Source of the DNA: Amia ocellicauda
Lineage: Eukaryota; Chordata; Actinopteri; Amiiformes; Amiidae
Length of the DNA stretch: 64,000 nucleotides
Reading direction: 5' to 3'
Assembly: GCF_036373705.1 (NCBI RefSeq)
Contig: NC_089864.1
Location: 11,362,001-11,426,000, forward strand
Under the pieces are notes generated by a model. The model made no database searches, was not told the DNA's origin, and saw nothing but the letters and a program-made list of their open reading frames with translations. The position numbers and the translations under genes are program-made. This document shows, piece by piece, positions 24,101-37,800 of this stretch. Position 1 is the stretch's first letter. The number at the start of each line of letters is the position of its first letter.

Positions 24101-27100
24101 ACAACATCAAATCATTAATCTTTAAAATCATTCATCTTTTGAAATAATGGATGTAAATGTATTATTTGTATGTTTCCCTTTAGAGCAAAAACTATTTTTT
24201 TAATTTTATTCTTTAGATTCTAAAACAGTGATAGGAATGCCTTTTTAGTTGGATTTGTCTTTCTCCTCATTCCCTCTAAACAATAGTGAGTGATTTGGCT
24301 CCTGAGCAGATGTCCAACATTTATGCTTGATTTGGGAATAATTGTAGTGGTAACTACAGTAAATTGATTTAGTCCATACTGCAGAGTATCAGTTTAACAT
24401 ATATCATGTGCTTCTCTGTATATTCAATTAGTGTCCTTCACATGAAGAAACAGAAGTGTTGTCAAGCAAAAAATAAGTCACTGAAAGTTCAAGGTCGTCT
24501 TTGCTTTTTTGAGAAACCTAAAGTATGATCACTTCAGCCATCTTAGAATATTTAAGCTCCTATATTGTAATTGGGCAGATATGCACATTTTGAAGATCAG
24601 TTTGCGTTGATTAACAAATATTCTGTCAGTGCATTCTGACTGTGTTTTCCTTAGGTGACTCAAAGGTTTGTGCTTTCTGTGCTTTCTTGGGCTGCTTGTG
24701 TAATTTACCCCATTATTCTGTTCAGAGGTAGAGTAAAAACAAAGGAAAGGACACTGCCAGAGGCTGAATTAATCGTGGTGTCATGAAGTAACTATTTGCA
24801 TGATTACAATCCTGTCCTTCCTCGAATCAGACAAAGTATTTTATATTCACTCGTTACACGTTTTCTGCTTATTAACGCTGCTGAGGTCTCCATGTTCATG
24901 CGTACCTACTTTGAGATCTGTGAACACATGAATGAGCCAGAGGTTTCCTATAGGGAGGTTTGTCAAGTCTCTAATCAGAGCATGTTGCGTTTTCACTCAA
25001 CATGAATGTTGTTGACTTGCTTGAACCTTTATGTTGGTCATTTTTCAACTATTCTGAATCCCTTGACTTTGGCTTCTAATGATATCACATATTGACCTAC
25101 TTCATGCATATCTGACCCTTAACTCTTAAACCCTCAACACAAACTGGCATATTTTAGTCTGACCGCATTGCATCCAACATTTCTTTTTTTTATTATTATA
25201 CCTACCTATGTAACATGTCAGGTCATGTAAAAAGCTGAATATCTTTAAGTGGATGCGCTTGTGAATGGTGTGTTTAAATAACAATAAGCTGCTTCAATTT
25301 TTTGCTAAGAGAGAAGCCATAGAATTGCATCACTGAGTATATGAAACAGCTGGTTTGTCATATGTAGTCTTGTTGTAGTATATAGCAATTCACAATCTAA
25401 AGATAATAAAGAACAACAACAGAGAGAGGCAGACACAAATATAGAGTTTGGTGGTGTAGGTTGCCAGTGCAGATGGCATGAAATACTCCAACACAATTAT
25501 TATATCTGTTTTCATTTTTTTTTCAGTATACAGCCAAGATTTTCTAACAACCTATGCAGCAGTACGGGAGGGAGAAGGCATGTTCAAGACAGAAATGGTG
25601 AGTTCTTAAAAAACATTTACAAAGCTGAGTGCTTAAATCATTTTTATTTTTTTACACCTCTGGAATTAGTTGATTCAGTTAAATCTTGAATGATTATGAA
25701 ATACATCTAATTCAAATTTGGTTGCAAGAAAGCTTACAATAATACTATTTCTTATCAATTAACCTGACAGTGTAGTTATAAGTTCATGTTATTTCAATAA
25801 ATAGTTGAAAGGGCAGAATGCAAGCCAATAGGGTTTTATATGACATTTTAAACACCCTAGTTTAACAACATTTTCTGTTAAAAAGCACATCTAAGAAAAT
25901 GAGGGATTCAGAGCTTGGTTTTTGTTTGTACTACAATTATGATTAGGTTTAATTTTAATACATATTATTAAAATGCGTCCTCAATGGAAATTCTGTTTTT
26001 GGCGAATAAAAATAGACAATCCTCAAACAGTGTGTCTGGATGGTTTTCTCCCATCAGGGTGGCTTCGTTGCAATAGTATTCAGATGAAAGTGTGAAGAAA
26101 TGCAAATTTGTAGTAAAATTTAAACTGTGGTATTAAAATACATTTTCCAAGCAGAATATATCCACACTAAATCATCCCCACCTACATGCAATTCTTGTGT
26201 GTCTAGTTGCAATGCAAGGTCGTAGTAATGTGCATTAACAGTGACCTGGGAAAATTGTATAGGTACAACAAGAGGTAATTTTCTGGAATCGCTAGAATAT
26301 GTCACCCTTTTGCGGCGATATGCACCTTTGATTCGCACCACTGCTTTCTTTTAATGATTCTCGAAATGAATACACTCCAAGTACTGCGTTTCACTGTTGG
26401 AGTACAATGGATACTGCATGATATTTTATTGTCAGTCTTGGTAGCATGTGACTGCCTTTCAAAGCTTTGTTATTAATTTAGTTACCTTCTTTTGCCGATA
26501 TAAGTAGGTATGTAATGACCTGCGTATGTAATGACCTGCATATGTAATAACACCACCCTCCCACTACCATGAAAGTTAAAACGAAAGATACTTCTGCGCT
26601 GGTCCCATCTGCTTTTCCACTTCTACCTCGGGCAAAATGAAACTTTGCAAAGCTGACTAGTTTCACGACTACTTGTTTGTTTCCCAAAATCCTTCCAAGC
26701 AAAACCAATGGTTTTACCCACAATATTGCAGTAGCCCTGCTATTTGCTTCTACTGATCCCAGGATTGTGTAATTCACCTCACCTAACTATATTGAGCATT
26801 GCAAGACTGATTCATGGTTAAGGTTTGTTTTACATAGGCAGATAGACTAATCAATGCCAATTAAAGCAACCCATTTGGAGTATACTGCACATTCACCGCA
26901 GCAAAGCGAGGGAAACGTTGAAAGATGTAGGGGACAGAATCCATACACACAGTTACAGTATACCTTGTATATCAAAGGAAAAAATATTGTTTGTAAATTG
27001 TAAATCTATTTGACATTTTCAATGGCAACGGACACATTCTCAAGTGGCATCTTTGTGTAGAAACCTTATTTTTTTGTATATGTTCATTATTTTTTCTGAT

Positions 27101-30100
27101 GTAGTCTCTACTGATCCATTATGGGGGAAAATAGTTTAAAAGATAAGATGTTAGATGTGCAGAACATAAAGTCTATAATAAACAAGATAGATAAAAGGAA
27201 TCTGCAAGTACTTTAAAATACAAATTGAATACTTTACTTGTGTCTGGAATAAAACAACTCTCTGGTTCAGATAAGTCTGTTCAAACTACTTTTCATTTAC
27301 TGTAGAAGTTGCCTAAATATTGCCTGCAAATACAAATTATTATTGTTGCAGATGTCGTGTTTGCATTTGTGCTGTGGTTTTTTAGTTTCCTTGCGTCTGT
27401 ATGCAAAGTGATGTTATGTTAACAATAGGCTTATTTACTATTATGACTAGAGGTCGACCGATAGTGGATTTTCAAAACTGATACCAATAACAAGAATAAG
27501 GGTTGGGGGAAAAGCCGATTAATTGGATGATTTTTTAATATATTTTTTCCCTTTTTAATCAATATATTACATAAAATATATAGTACTCAAATTGCAACAG
27601 TTTGAACTGTATTATATAAAAAAATAAGAGTATGAACTAAAATATAGTATAGAATATAATAAGTAACAAATAAAATAGATCAATTCCAAATAAATGATAA
27701 AATAGCAGTAGGGAGTTTGGAAAGGTTTTGAAAAAATTACAGCATTAAAAATATTTTTTTAACACAGCAATTGTTATTCTTCACAACTAAACTACTTAGG
27801 GAACATAATATTGATTGTACTTCCCAATCAAATAAAGGGTATAATCCTCTTGGAAACCGAGTATTTCTTTGGTAGAAGAAATTATCCGGTATATTTTGCT
27901 GTCTGAAAGCTCTAAAATATCTGCAGATTTTTGGGATATAAGTGCTAAGTAGCTATTTATAATACTGACAGTCATAAACAAAGTATCTTCCATTTTATTT
28001 TGTTTGTTTTCAATGTTTGATTGACTGTATTGACAACCTGTATGCGTTTCAGCTTTCAGCTGAAGTTGTTAAGCGCGCATTTGAAGTTCCAGCCAAGCAG
28101 CGCCTGCACGCTGAGCCAGTCAGTGATGGTTTTCATTTCACCAATAGAGGCTGTGTTAATCCCCTATAACAAGGATATTAATGCGTACAACCCCAAAAAA
28201 CTATCGGCCATTATCAGCGTTCATTTTTGACGATTTCACGATAGTTTCAAAGCTGTTATCGGACAACCAATTTAATTATGACTAATATATTCATGCAGAT
28301 AGCATAGATATACACAGCTTGCTTTTATGTATGAAAATAGGCATATTCAGTTCATATTATTCATATTATTATTGTACACCATTCTAGGCTTTAAATACAA
28401 AAATATGTACAAGACCAATAAGATGATAGAAATGCATTACTTGTCTGACAGCCTGTTGAGGAATTAAGTCAGTTGGCATAATTGCCAGCAATAGAATAGT
28501 TTATCCAGGTATTTTCCCAGGCGATTAACAGGAATGCAAACAATATGAAGTACAAAAGACAACAAAATAATGTATATACTTTTCCAATGGTGTCGTTGTT
28601 TTGTGTCTTGTACTTTCTGTAATTCAAACTTGATGTTCATCAGTAAGAAACCCAGGGGTTTGGTATTGTGACATGAATGGTCGCATAAGTAAAGCCAATA
28701 AAAACTGTCATTTTTGTTTGTTGTCAGGGTGTGTACTATAATTTAGTTACCATGGAAGTGAAGAAGGGGTGGGAACTTCATGGTTAGGTATCCTTTTATC
28801 TTTCTGATAGAGGTAACTTCCCACCTGAAGATTGTGATCTTGACTAGGATACAGTACTTGGCTGGATTCACTTTGCAGGATTCAAATTCTCTGGATTTCT
28901 TTATCGACTGGTAGTTCCCAATGCTCCAACACAGTAAGAAGTATAACATTATGGAAGAAGATCATATAAGTGAGGATGTAGAGTTACCGGATATTCACTG
29001 TTCTTATCCACAGACGGAGTTCAACAATGAGACGGACTCTCTGTTCTTTGTTGATGGAAAAAGGAGGATTGATTTTGTGTTGGTCTATGAGGATGAGGAA
29101 AAGAAGGAATATGAGAAACGACAGGTACATCAGAGACGAAAAGTAAGTTGGCTTCTGCTACTACTTGAACGACAAAATAAATGGATTGTTTACAACTAAA
29201 AGTCTGCTTCTGCCTTTCCTGAAGTAAGTTCTGATGGGTATTGCATTGCACACCATACCTGCTGTGATGATATTTTAATTTCTCAATTGCCACTATTAAG
29301 GCTTTAGCCAAAATCCTACTTTTTGGACAAAAATCATTGTTTCAGCTTAATACTGTATGAGCAAGGAGGTCAGTTTGACTTGAAAACGTAAGACATTGTA
29401 CAGTCTTATTTTTGCTCAAAAGGTTATACAACATCATAACTTGGTCTAAACAACTTGAATCTTTACAGTTTTCTGTATGCTGAAGCGGTGCTCAACAAAC
29501 TCAAAGTATATAATTGAAAAATCTGCATAGTTTCATGTTATTAAATTAAATTACATTAATTGCTGAATAACAGGTTTCAAAATAAGGGCGTGAATGGTCA
29601 TGGACAATGATAAATATACGCTCAGCTCTGTGTTAATATACCTCACAATGGCCGCATTTCCCCATTTCACATCACTGTTTACAGCAATTTAAATGGCACA
29701 CAAAGTTGCTGGACTTGTTATCGCCTCAAGCATGAGTTTTGCAAACACAAAATGGTATGATTGATGCTCCCTGCTTTTGTGTTAACTTTAGAAATGCTGG
29801 CACCTGTGTTCATAAATTAAAGTTTCTATTGCTTTATTGACAAATGGCGTTCAAAACTTTCCAGATGTCCTGCACGAAGTAGAACTCGATCACTGACAAG
29901 TAGTTTTCATGGCTATGGAAAATGATTTTTGGCTTTAATGTCATCCCGTTTGTTGTTTATTTCTTCCACAGAGAAAAAGGGAGTATTTTGAAGCAAGCTT
30001 GATCAAAATGGGATTAGAATTGGAAGGGGTGAGATCTGTAAGTGAATGAGGGATATTTTGTCATAACAGTCATTTCATAAAGCAGCAAAACAGATATTGA

Positions 30101-31750
30101 GAAACCTTTTGCCTCAAGTTTCCAGTCCCTTTATATTACCTTACAAGCTGCACTGACTTTGAGGAAGCCTAAAACTGTGCATCACTCAAATGTGTTATGT
30201 TGTACAGTACTATGCAAAAGTTTTAGGCCAGTGTGAAAGTGCTGTAAAGTAAGAATGCTTTCAAAAATAGACATGTTAATAGATTATATTTATCAATTAA
30301 CTAAATGCAAAGTGAGTGAACAGAAGAAAAATCTACATCAAATCCATATTTGGTGTGACCACTCTTTGCCTTCAAAACAGCATCAATTCTTCTAGGTACA
30401 CTTGCACACAGTTTTTGAAGGAACTTGGCAGGTAGGTGGGTCCAAACATCTTGGAGAACTAACCACAGTTCTTCTGTGGATTTAGGCAGCCTCCGTTGCT
30501 TCTCAATGATGTTGAGATCAGGGCTCTGTGGGGGCCATACCATCACTTCCAGGACTCCTTGTTCTTCTTTACGCTGAAGATAGTTCTTCATGACTGTCGC
30601 TGCATGTTTGGGGTTATTGTCATGCTGCAGAATACATTTGGGGCCAATCAGATGACTCCCTGATGGTATTTCATGATGGTTAAGTATCTGCCTGTACTTC
30701 TCCGCATTGAGGAGACCATTAATTCTGACCAAATTCCCAACTCCGTTTGCAGAAATGCAGCCCCAAACTTGCAAGGAACCTCCACCATGCTTCACTGTTG
30801 CCTGCAGACACTCATTCACTCACTCCAGCGCTTCGGTGAACAAACTGCCTTCTGCTTCAGCCAAATATTTCACATTTTGACTCATCAGTCCAGAGCACCT
30901 GCTGCCATTTTTCTGCACCCCAGTTCCTGTGTTTTCGTGCATAGTTGAGTCGACTGGCCTTGTTGCCACATCAGAGGTATGGCTTTTTGGCTGCAAGTCT
31001 TCCATGACGGCCACTTCTGACCAGAGTTCTCCGGACAGTAGATGGGTGTACCAGGGTCCAACTGTTTTCTGCCAATTCTGAGCTGATGGCACTGCTGGAC
31101 ATCTTCCGATTGCGAAGGGAAGTAAGCATGATGTGTCTTTCATGTGCTGCAGTAAGTTTCCTTGGCCGACCAACGTCCTCAACGTTGTTCGTTTCTTTGT
31201 GCTTCTTCAAAAGAGCTTGGACAGCACATCTGGAAACCCCTGTCTGCCTTGAAATGTCTGCCTGGGAGAGACCTTGCTGATGCAGTGACTACCTTGTGTC
31301 TTGTTGCTGTGCTCAGTCTTGCCCTGGTGTATGACTTTTGACAGTAAACTGTGTTCAGCAGCCTCACCTTGTTAGCTGAGTTTGGCTGTTCCTCACCCAG
31401 TTTAATTCCTCCTACACAGCTGTTTCTGTTTCAGTTAATGATTGTGTTTCAATCTACATATTGAATTGAAGATCATTAGCACCTGTTTGGTATAATTGTT
31501 TAATCAGACACCTGACTATATACCTACAAAATCGCTGTCTTTGTGCAAGTGTACCTAGAGGAATTGATGCTGTTTTGAAGGCAAAGGGTGGTCACACCAA
31601 ATATGCATTTGATTTCGATTTTTCTTCTGTTCACTCACTTTGCATTTAGTTAATTGATAAATATAATCTATGAACATGTCTGTTTTTGAAAGCATTCTTA
31701 CTTTACAGCATTTTTTTCACACCTGCCTAAAACTTTTGCACAGTACTGTA

Positions 31751-31802
<52 letters not shown>

Positions 31803-34800
31803 TTATTTATTTCTTGGCAGATGTCCTGTTACTTCTTTATCATACATTTTAAGAACCAATGAATGTGAAATACTGGCAAATGCAAATGGTAGTATTATGG
31901 GACTATAGAAATTAGGTATTTTAGTAGTGTGCAAATGAAATGCCTAATACATTTTATTTTAAATTATGTAAATGTTAAAATATCTGGTGCCAAATGCATT
32001 TTGTAACTTGTGCTACAGAAAACAAATAAGGAGGGGGGGGACAACCATTTCAATTATTTGTTATTCTTCTTTCCCCAAGGTAGTGGATGAAAAGATTATT
32101 TTTGTGAAGGTCCACGCACCCTGGGACGTCCTTTGCACATACGCAGAGGTGCTACATATCAAACTACCCATTGAGGCAAATGATCTGGCATCCAAAGAGT
32201 CCCCCTTCAACTGCTTTACCAAATGCTTCTACCCCAGCGAAGAACTGATCAAACCCGAGGCTGAGTATTTCACTGCCCCCTTCGAGAAGGACAGGATAGA
32301 ATACTTCCACGTGACAGATCGCGATACGTTCTTCACTCCTTCCATGAGGAGCCGAATGGTGAGTTCAGAAAGCACGTTGGCAGGGCTTTCATTCTCCTCT
32401 TCGTCAATGAAGCCGCTTCAGATGGCAGATTTAGCAGCTTTGATTAACTTCAGTGATTCCCAACCTCACTCAACCAAGATTAAAACTTGCTGCCATTTTT
32501 CTAACTCCAGTTAAACTCCCCAGATCATTTTCTAAAGCAGATCTTGAATGAAGAAAAAATAATTCCAGATTCTGTTCCAGATTTGGAAGACATAACAGAA
32601 TGATGGAATAGAGATTGTTTGAAACTAACGGCATCATTACTATGATTGTGATTTTATTATTGTTGTTGTTGTTGTTGTAATTATTATAATACACGTTTTG
32701 TCTTTTACATATTCTAATACTGGTGACTGTCTGTACTATTTGCTAGGTATACTATATTCTCAGCCGTGCCCCTTATGAGGTGAGAGGCAAAATAACAAAA
32801 TTTGGCATCACCAAACTGCTGGACGGTGGTGTGTACAAGGCTGCCTACCCACTACATGATGTGAGTCTGTCTCTTTTATTTTAAACACTGTGTGATACAG
32901 AAGTGTAACCTTCATAATATATACAATGCAGCACTTTTTTTAATAATCCTTTTTATTACATTTTTCCTTCCTATCAATTGTGAGTCATTATGGCATGTGA
33001 TATCTGAACCTTCATGGGAATAGATTGATGTATTAAACAGTTAAATAATATGACGCATTATCCACATTCTGTATCGTAGAACTTACTTTGAGTTGATATG
33101 AATGAATTAAAAAACACAAGGAGGGTTAAAAACAAATGTCATTTGGCCATTCTTAGTCGTTTGTTTTTCAAAAGCGCCAGATGTTTCCTGAAGGACAGTC
33201 AGTTTGAACTACATGGCTGGTATCCTAATTTACATTTAAGAAAATAGTCTTTGGGTGGATTTGATCTATTCTATTAAGGAGTTTGAAGAGCTGACAGTAT
33301 TCTAAAAGTGCAATGTATAATTTTAACATCACTTCCCTATTTCTTAATTCTGCACTTTTCATTGTAAACAAAAGCATCCTGTTCACCACATTGTCTAGAT
33401 GACAATTGACAAATCAACATCCTTTTAATAGTTTCCTTCTTGCACCCTTTAGATATATACCATTCCTACATGTAGTACTTTGCATATTCAGCATCATTCA
33501 ATATGATTAAAACATCCATTACCGTGACTCATTATTTCTTATCGTGTAATGTTTTCAGTCTGTTGAAGCTGATCTGAAACTGGTTTAACTGGCTTAATTG
33601 GGAGAATATCAGCCCAATGGTTTATTCATGATTATTAATTCCAAGAGGAAATGCTCTGTATAAAAGGACACACATTCTAATTATGCTTTCCTTCTTGTAT
33701 AAGATTATTCAGTTCAGTACAGTTTGTGCCTACTAGCCTATTCAAGTAAGGACATTTTACTTTAATATTGTTTGGTTTGCATTGAGAAACAAGACAAGTT
33801 TCTTCTATCTTACAGTATCATTCATTTGTACTTGGCCAGGATCCTAGATAATCTGAAAAACTGGTTTTAACCAGCTGCAGCTCCAGTCATGATTTTTTTG
33901 TTTCAAACATGTGGGCAAAAGTGTTATTACTAATAACACCTCTCAAAGTTTTCATGACCCTTAACTGGACTATATTGTGTAATAGCCATAACTACACTGC
34001 TGCTTTACAGAAATTAAAGTATTTGTTGTAACTTCTATTACAGTGCAGATTCAATGTTAAGTCTGAAGACAAAAACTGCCCCAATGAACGCTACCTCTTG
34101 TATAAAGAATGGGCTCACCCTCTGAGCTTCTATAAGATGCAGCCTTTGGATCTAATAAGGTATCATAAATCTGTTACCAAGAGTTATCCATTACAACCTG
34201 GGAATAAAATGATTCATAATAAATACAATGATTTTAAGTTATACTGTAGTCATTTAAAGTGGAGATTTTTTTCTAACAGAAGTAAATGTTTTACTCAGTA
34301 ATATGCTGAGTATTTTAAAGCACTGACATAATCATATTTTGTAGCCTCCTGTTTATCATTGCTGAAGATTTGTCATAGATTATACACATATGCTGATCAT
34401 GGATAAACTGAATTTGATCACTGCCTTGCTGATCCCATTTTAACTAAGTTTGTTCTGATGTGTTGTCTGATTTAGCTTCCAGTGTATTTCTCCAAGGTTT
34501 CTCATTGTGCATTGTTCCTCCAGGGCCATATTAAACAATTTCCCCATATTTAGGCTGCAGATACGCCTTAAATATTATTGACTTATAGGCAAGTCATGAA
34601 CAGACAAAAATTAAGATAGACAAGTACAACTTGTAAATATATTGTACTTTGCTTATTTATGTATTAAAGATTTGTGATGTTTAGATGCTTGGTTTTCAGA
34701 CTGTACAACAAATAAGCGCTATGCTGTTTCTCACAGGAAGTATTATGGAGAAAAGATCAGCATCTATTTTGCTTGGCTCGGCTTCTACACAAAAATGCTG

Positions 34801-37800
34801 GCCTTCGCAGCAGTGGTGGGTCTCGGCTGCTTTATTTATGGATACCAAACCCAGGAGACGAGTACGTGGAGGTATTCAAAAAAATTGTTTTAGTATTCTC
34901 CCTAGAATACCAATGGATGTATACCCATATAACATCTTATGGAAAATTCTGTTATAAACATGCATTACAGAGATGTAAGAGCATATGGTGGGAATCCCAA
35001 AAATGTAGCTTTGCGCAACACCACTGGTGACTACAGTTATTAAGTGACTTACCTTTTTGATCTTTGCATTGTTCACAGCCTGATAAGATTTCTAAGTTTA
35101 CTTTGAATTCCTTAGCACACACTTCAGGGCAGAAATATCCTCTATAGAATTGCTGTGTGGAATACATATAGAGCCTTACATCTTGAAAGTGAGGAGACTA
35201 GCATCATAATGCATATGAAAATACACATAAATAGAAACACATTATGCTGTTATGATAACGAATGTCATGGTTTCTAGAGTCCACTAGTTGCTCTATTAAA
35301 TATTTATGTTTGTTGATTTTCTTTTCAATCATCACTAATTAATTAGTAAAGGTCTGTACATTATTATGATGCATTTTATTTTTTATATATTTTGACATTC
35401 TTTTCCAAATTCATGATTTGATGTCTCTAATATATTGGAACTGAAAATACATGAAAAATGATCCCATGTACCATAATCCAAGACATGAACGTATCTACTA
35501 GATTAGCATTCATAATCTTGCCCTGTATAGAGTAGAAAATAATAGCAACATAAGTTTGTGTTTCGTTCTGTGACACCGGCATCCTTAAAAAAAAAACAAA
35601 TCTAACTTCCAACTTATACTCTCACTTCATGAACTGAGGGCAGTTTTGATTTGTTCTTTTGTGCTTTGCTTCAGCCATGCGTCAAAAGGCATTTTTTATG
35701 TAACAAGTTTCAGTTAAGGAATGAGTGAAAAATATTTGTGTTTTCCCCCAAAGTCAAGAGGTGTGTGATCCTAACATCGGTGGCAGTATTATCATGTGTC
35801 CACAGTGTGACCAGGAATGCGCCTACTGGAGGCTAAACAGCACCTGCGAGTCCTCAAAGGTAGGTTTCTCTGTCACTCTTAATGTGTGAGTACTAATTAC
35901 ACAACAGTTCATGTGTGAATCAAGTATTTATACACTTATACTCTTCTAAATCCACGGATATGGAAAACTATGTTGAAAATACAGAATTGAATAGTTGTAT
36001 TAATTTTATTTGAGCAAGTGCCAGCTTGCTGTTATAAATGTTGAAAAAGTGTGTCCTGTTTTTTGTGCATAGTCTTTTTAGTTGATCTATGTATTTTAAG
36101 GGCTAATGTGAGTAAAATCCCATGCAGTTTGTTGCTAAAGTAAGAATACTTAATGTGATTATCTTGGATGAGAAACGTAATATGGAATATTTACTTAAGA
36201 AGCCAAACTGGCTGCCTTGTAGGAAAATAACTTGACTCCTGAGAAGCATGCCGATGGCTTGGTTCTGAATTGTTCTCAGTTCTCTGAAGCATTTGTTCCC
36301 TTAGATATTTAGTTACCAAACTGTATTGATTGATTCAATTTTATATGATGAAATTGAATGCTTGCAGTCCTAAGCACAAGCTCAGAACATTAGTTATTTG
36401 CAATAAACCCATTTAGTTTAAATACAAATGACATAATTTATTTTATGAATCTTTTTGATTTATTATGTTTTCATACATTTGAGTTGGTTATATTCCGGGC
36501 ATGAGTGTTGAGTATCCATTTTGTATGTATTTCAGAAACTCTGCATATTTGACAGTTTTGGGACACTAGTTTTTGCCATATTCATGGCAATTTGGGGTGA
36601 GTTTAAAAATATCATAACAAGCTTCTGTTTTTTAATTTGTGTATAGTAGTGATATTTTGCAATATGACATTTGTTACAACCTCTTGGCTATATAGCAGAT
36701 CCACCATATGTTGGCTTTGTTACAGTATTAAAATACCACAAAGCTAGTTTCAAGCGACTGCCAAGAGGGGTTAATCAAGAGCAGGAAATCTGCATGAGAT
36801 TACCTCTGAAAAAGACTTTCCCCCTAATATTCACCTCTGAGAAAAGCTTATGCCAAAGGTTTGTGGGGTTATTGAAGGTGGGAATGCTTTTTGTTCATAA
36901 AGACATAAATCGATCTTAACACAATCATGCTATTAGCAGTGACTATGAGCCATGAATATTTTTTACACAGGTTATTCAGAATGATTATTAATGAATGCAT
37001 GTGTACACAGTCACGCTATTCCTGGAGTTCTGGAAGCGGTACCAGGCCCAGCTGGAGTACGAATGGGACACGGTGGAGTTCCTGGAGCAGGAGGAACAGC
37101 CTCGCCCAGAGTACGAAGCCAAATGCGTTCATGATCGAGTCAATCCCATCACAAAGGTAAGAAAGAGAACAGATCTCATCTTGAGTTTATGGCATTAACT
37201 AAAGGCAGACAAGCCTGTGTGAATTCTTCATGAGCAACAGGAAGTGGTGCTTATGGGCACCTTGACCACAGTCTCTCTATCTGAAATCTTATACTGTTAT
37301 TTGAAACACTGATTTTTTTTAATATATATTTTCAACTGTACCTCTAATGTGTAGATAATAGCGGAGTAATATCTGCTACCATAATCGTGTTTTTTTTTTT
37401 TTTTTTTTATTACTCTGATGGTAATAAGTTTTAGAAAACTGCTTTGAATGTGCACTTTAACATCTAACCACCTTTGCGTGTTTGTGGGCTCAGAATGTTA
37501 GATACTGGTGGAATGTTGTTTACCAGTTCGCTGACTGATGAGGCAGAGATTTGCACCCAATGCAGCCACTGCCGGAGTAAACAGTGGACCGTAATGATCC
37601 TACGGTTTGTTGCTGCAAGAGCAGGGACTTTGGGTATGGTGCCATTGCCAAATCCAAGACGGGTTATAATATTGTGACTAAGGTCTGAACCAAATCAAAA
37701 CTCTGACCTACTGGCGAATTGTAAATTACAGACTTCTACTCTAGTATTACAGGCAATATGGTGCATATGATAAACAATTACTTGCTTGTGAATTAGAAAG

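Noticed and set aside
28879..28914. Acceptor ctttgcag before 28879 as the start of ano6 exon 3
   Set aside because: In the phase required by exons 1-2 it reads into an in-frame TAG at 28912-28914.
31670..31852. Poly-tyrosine frame
   Set aside because: Translation of an (ATT)n run.
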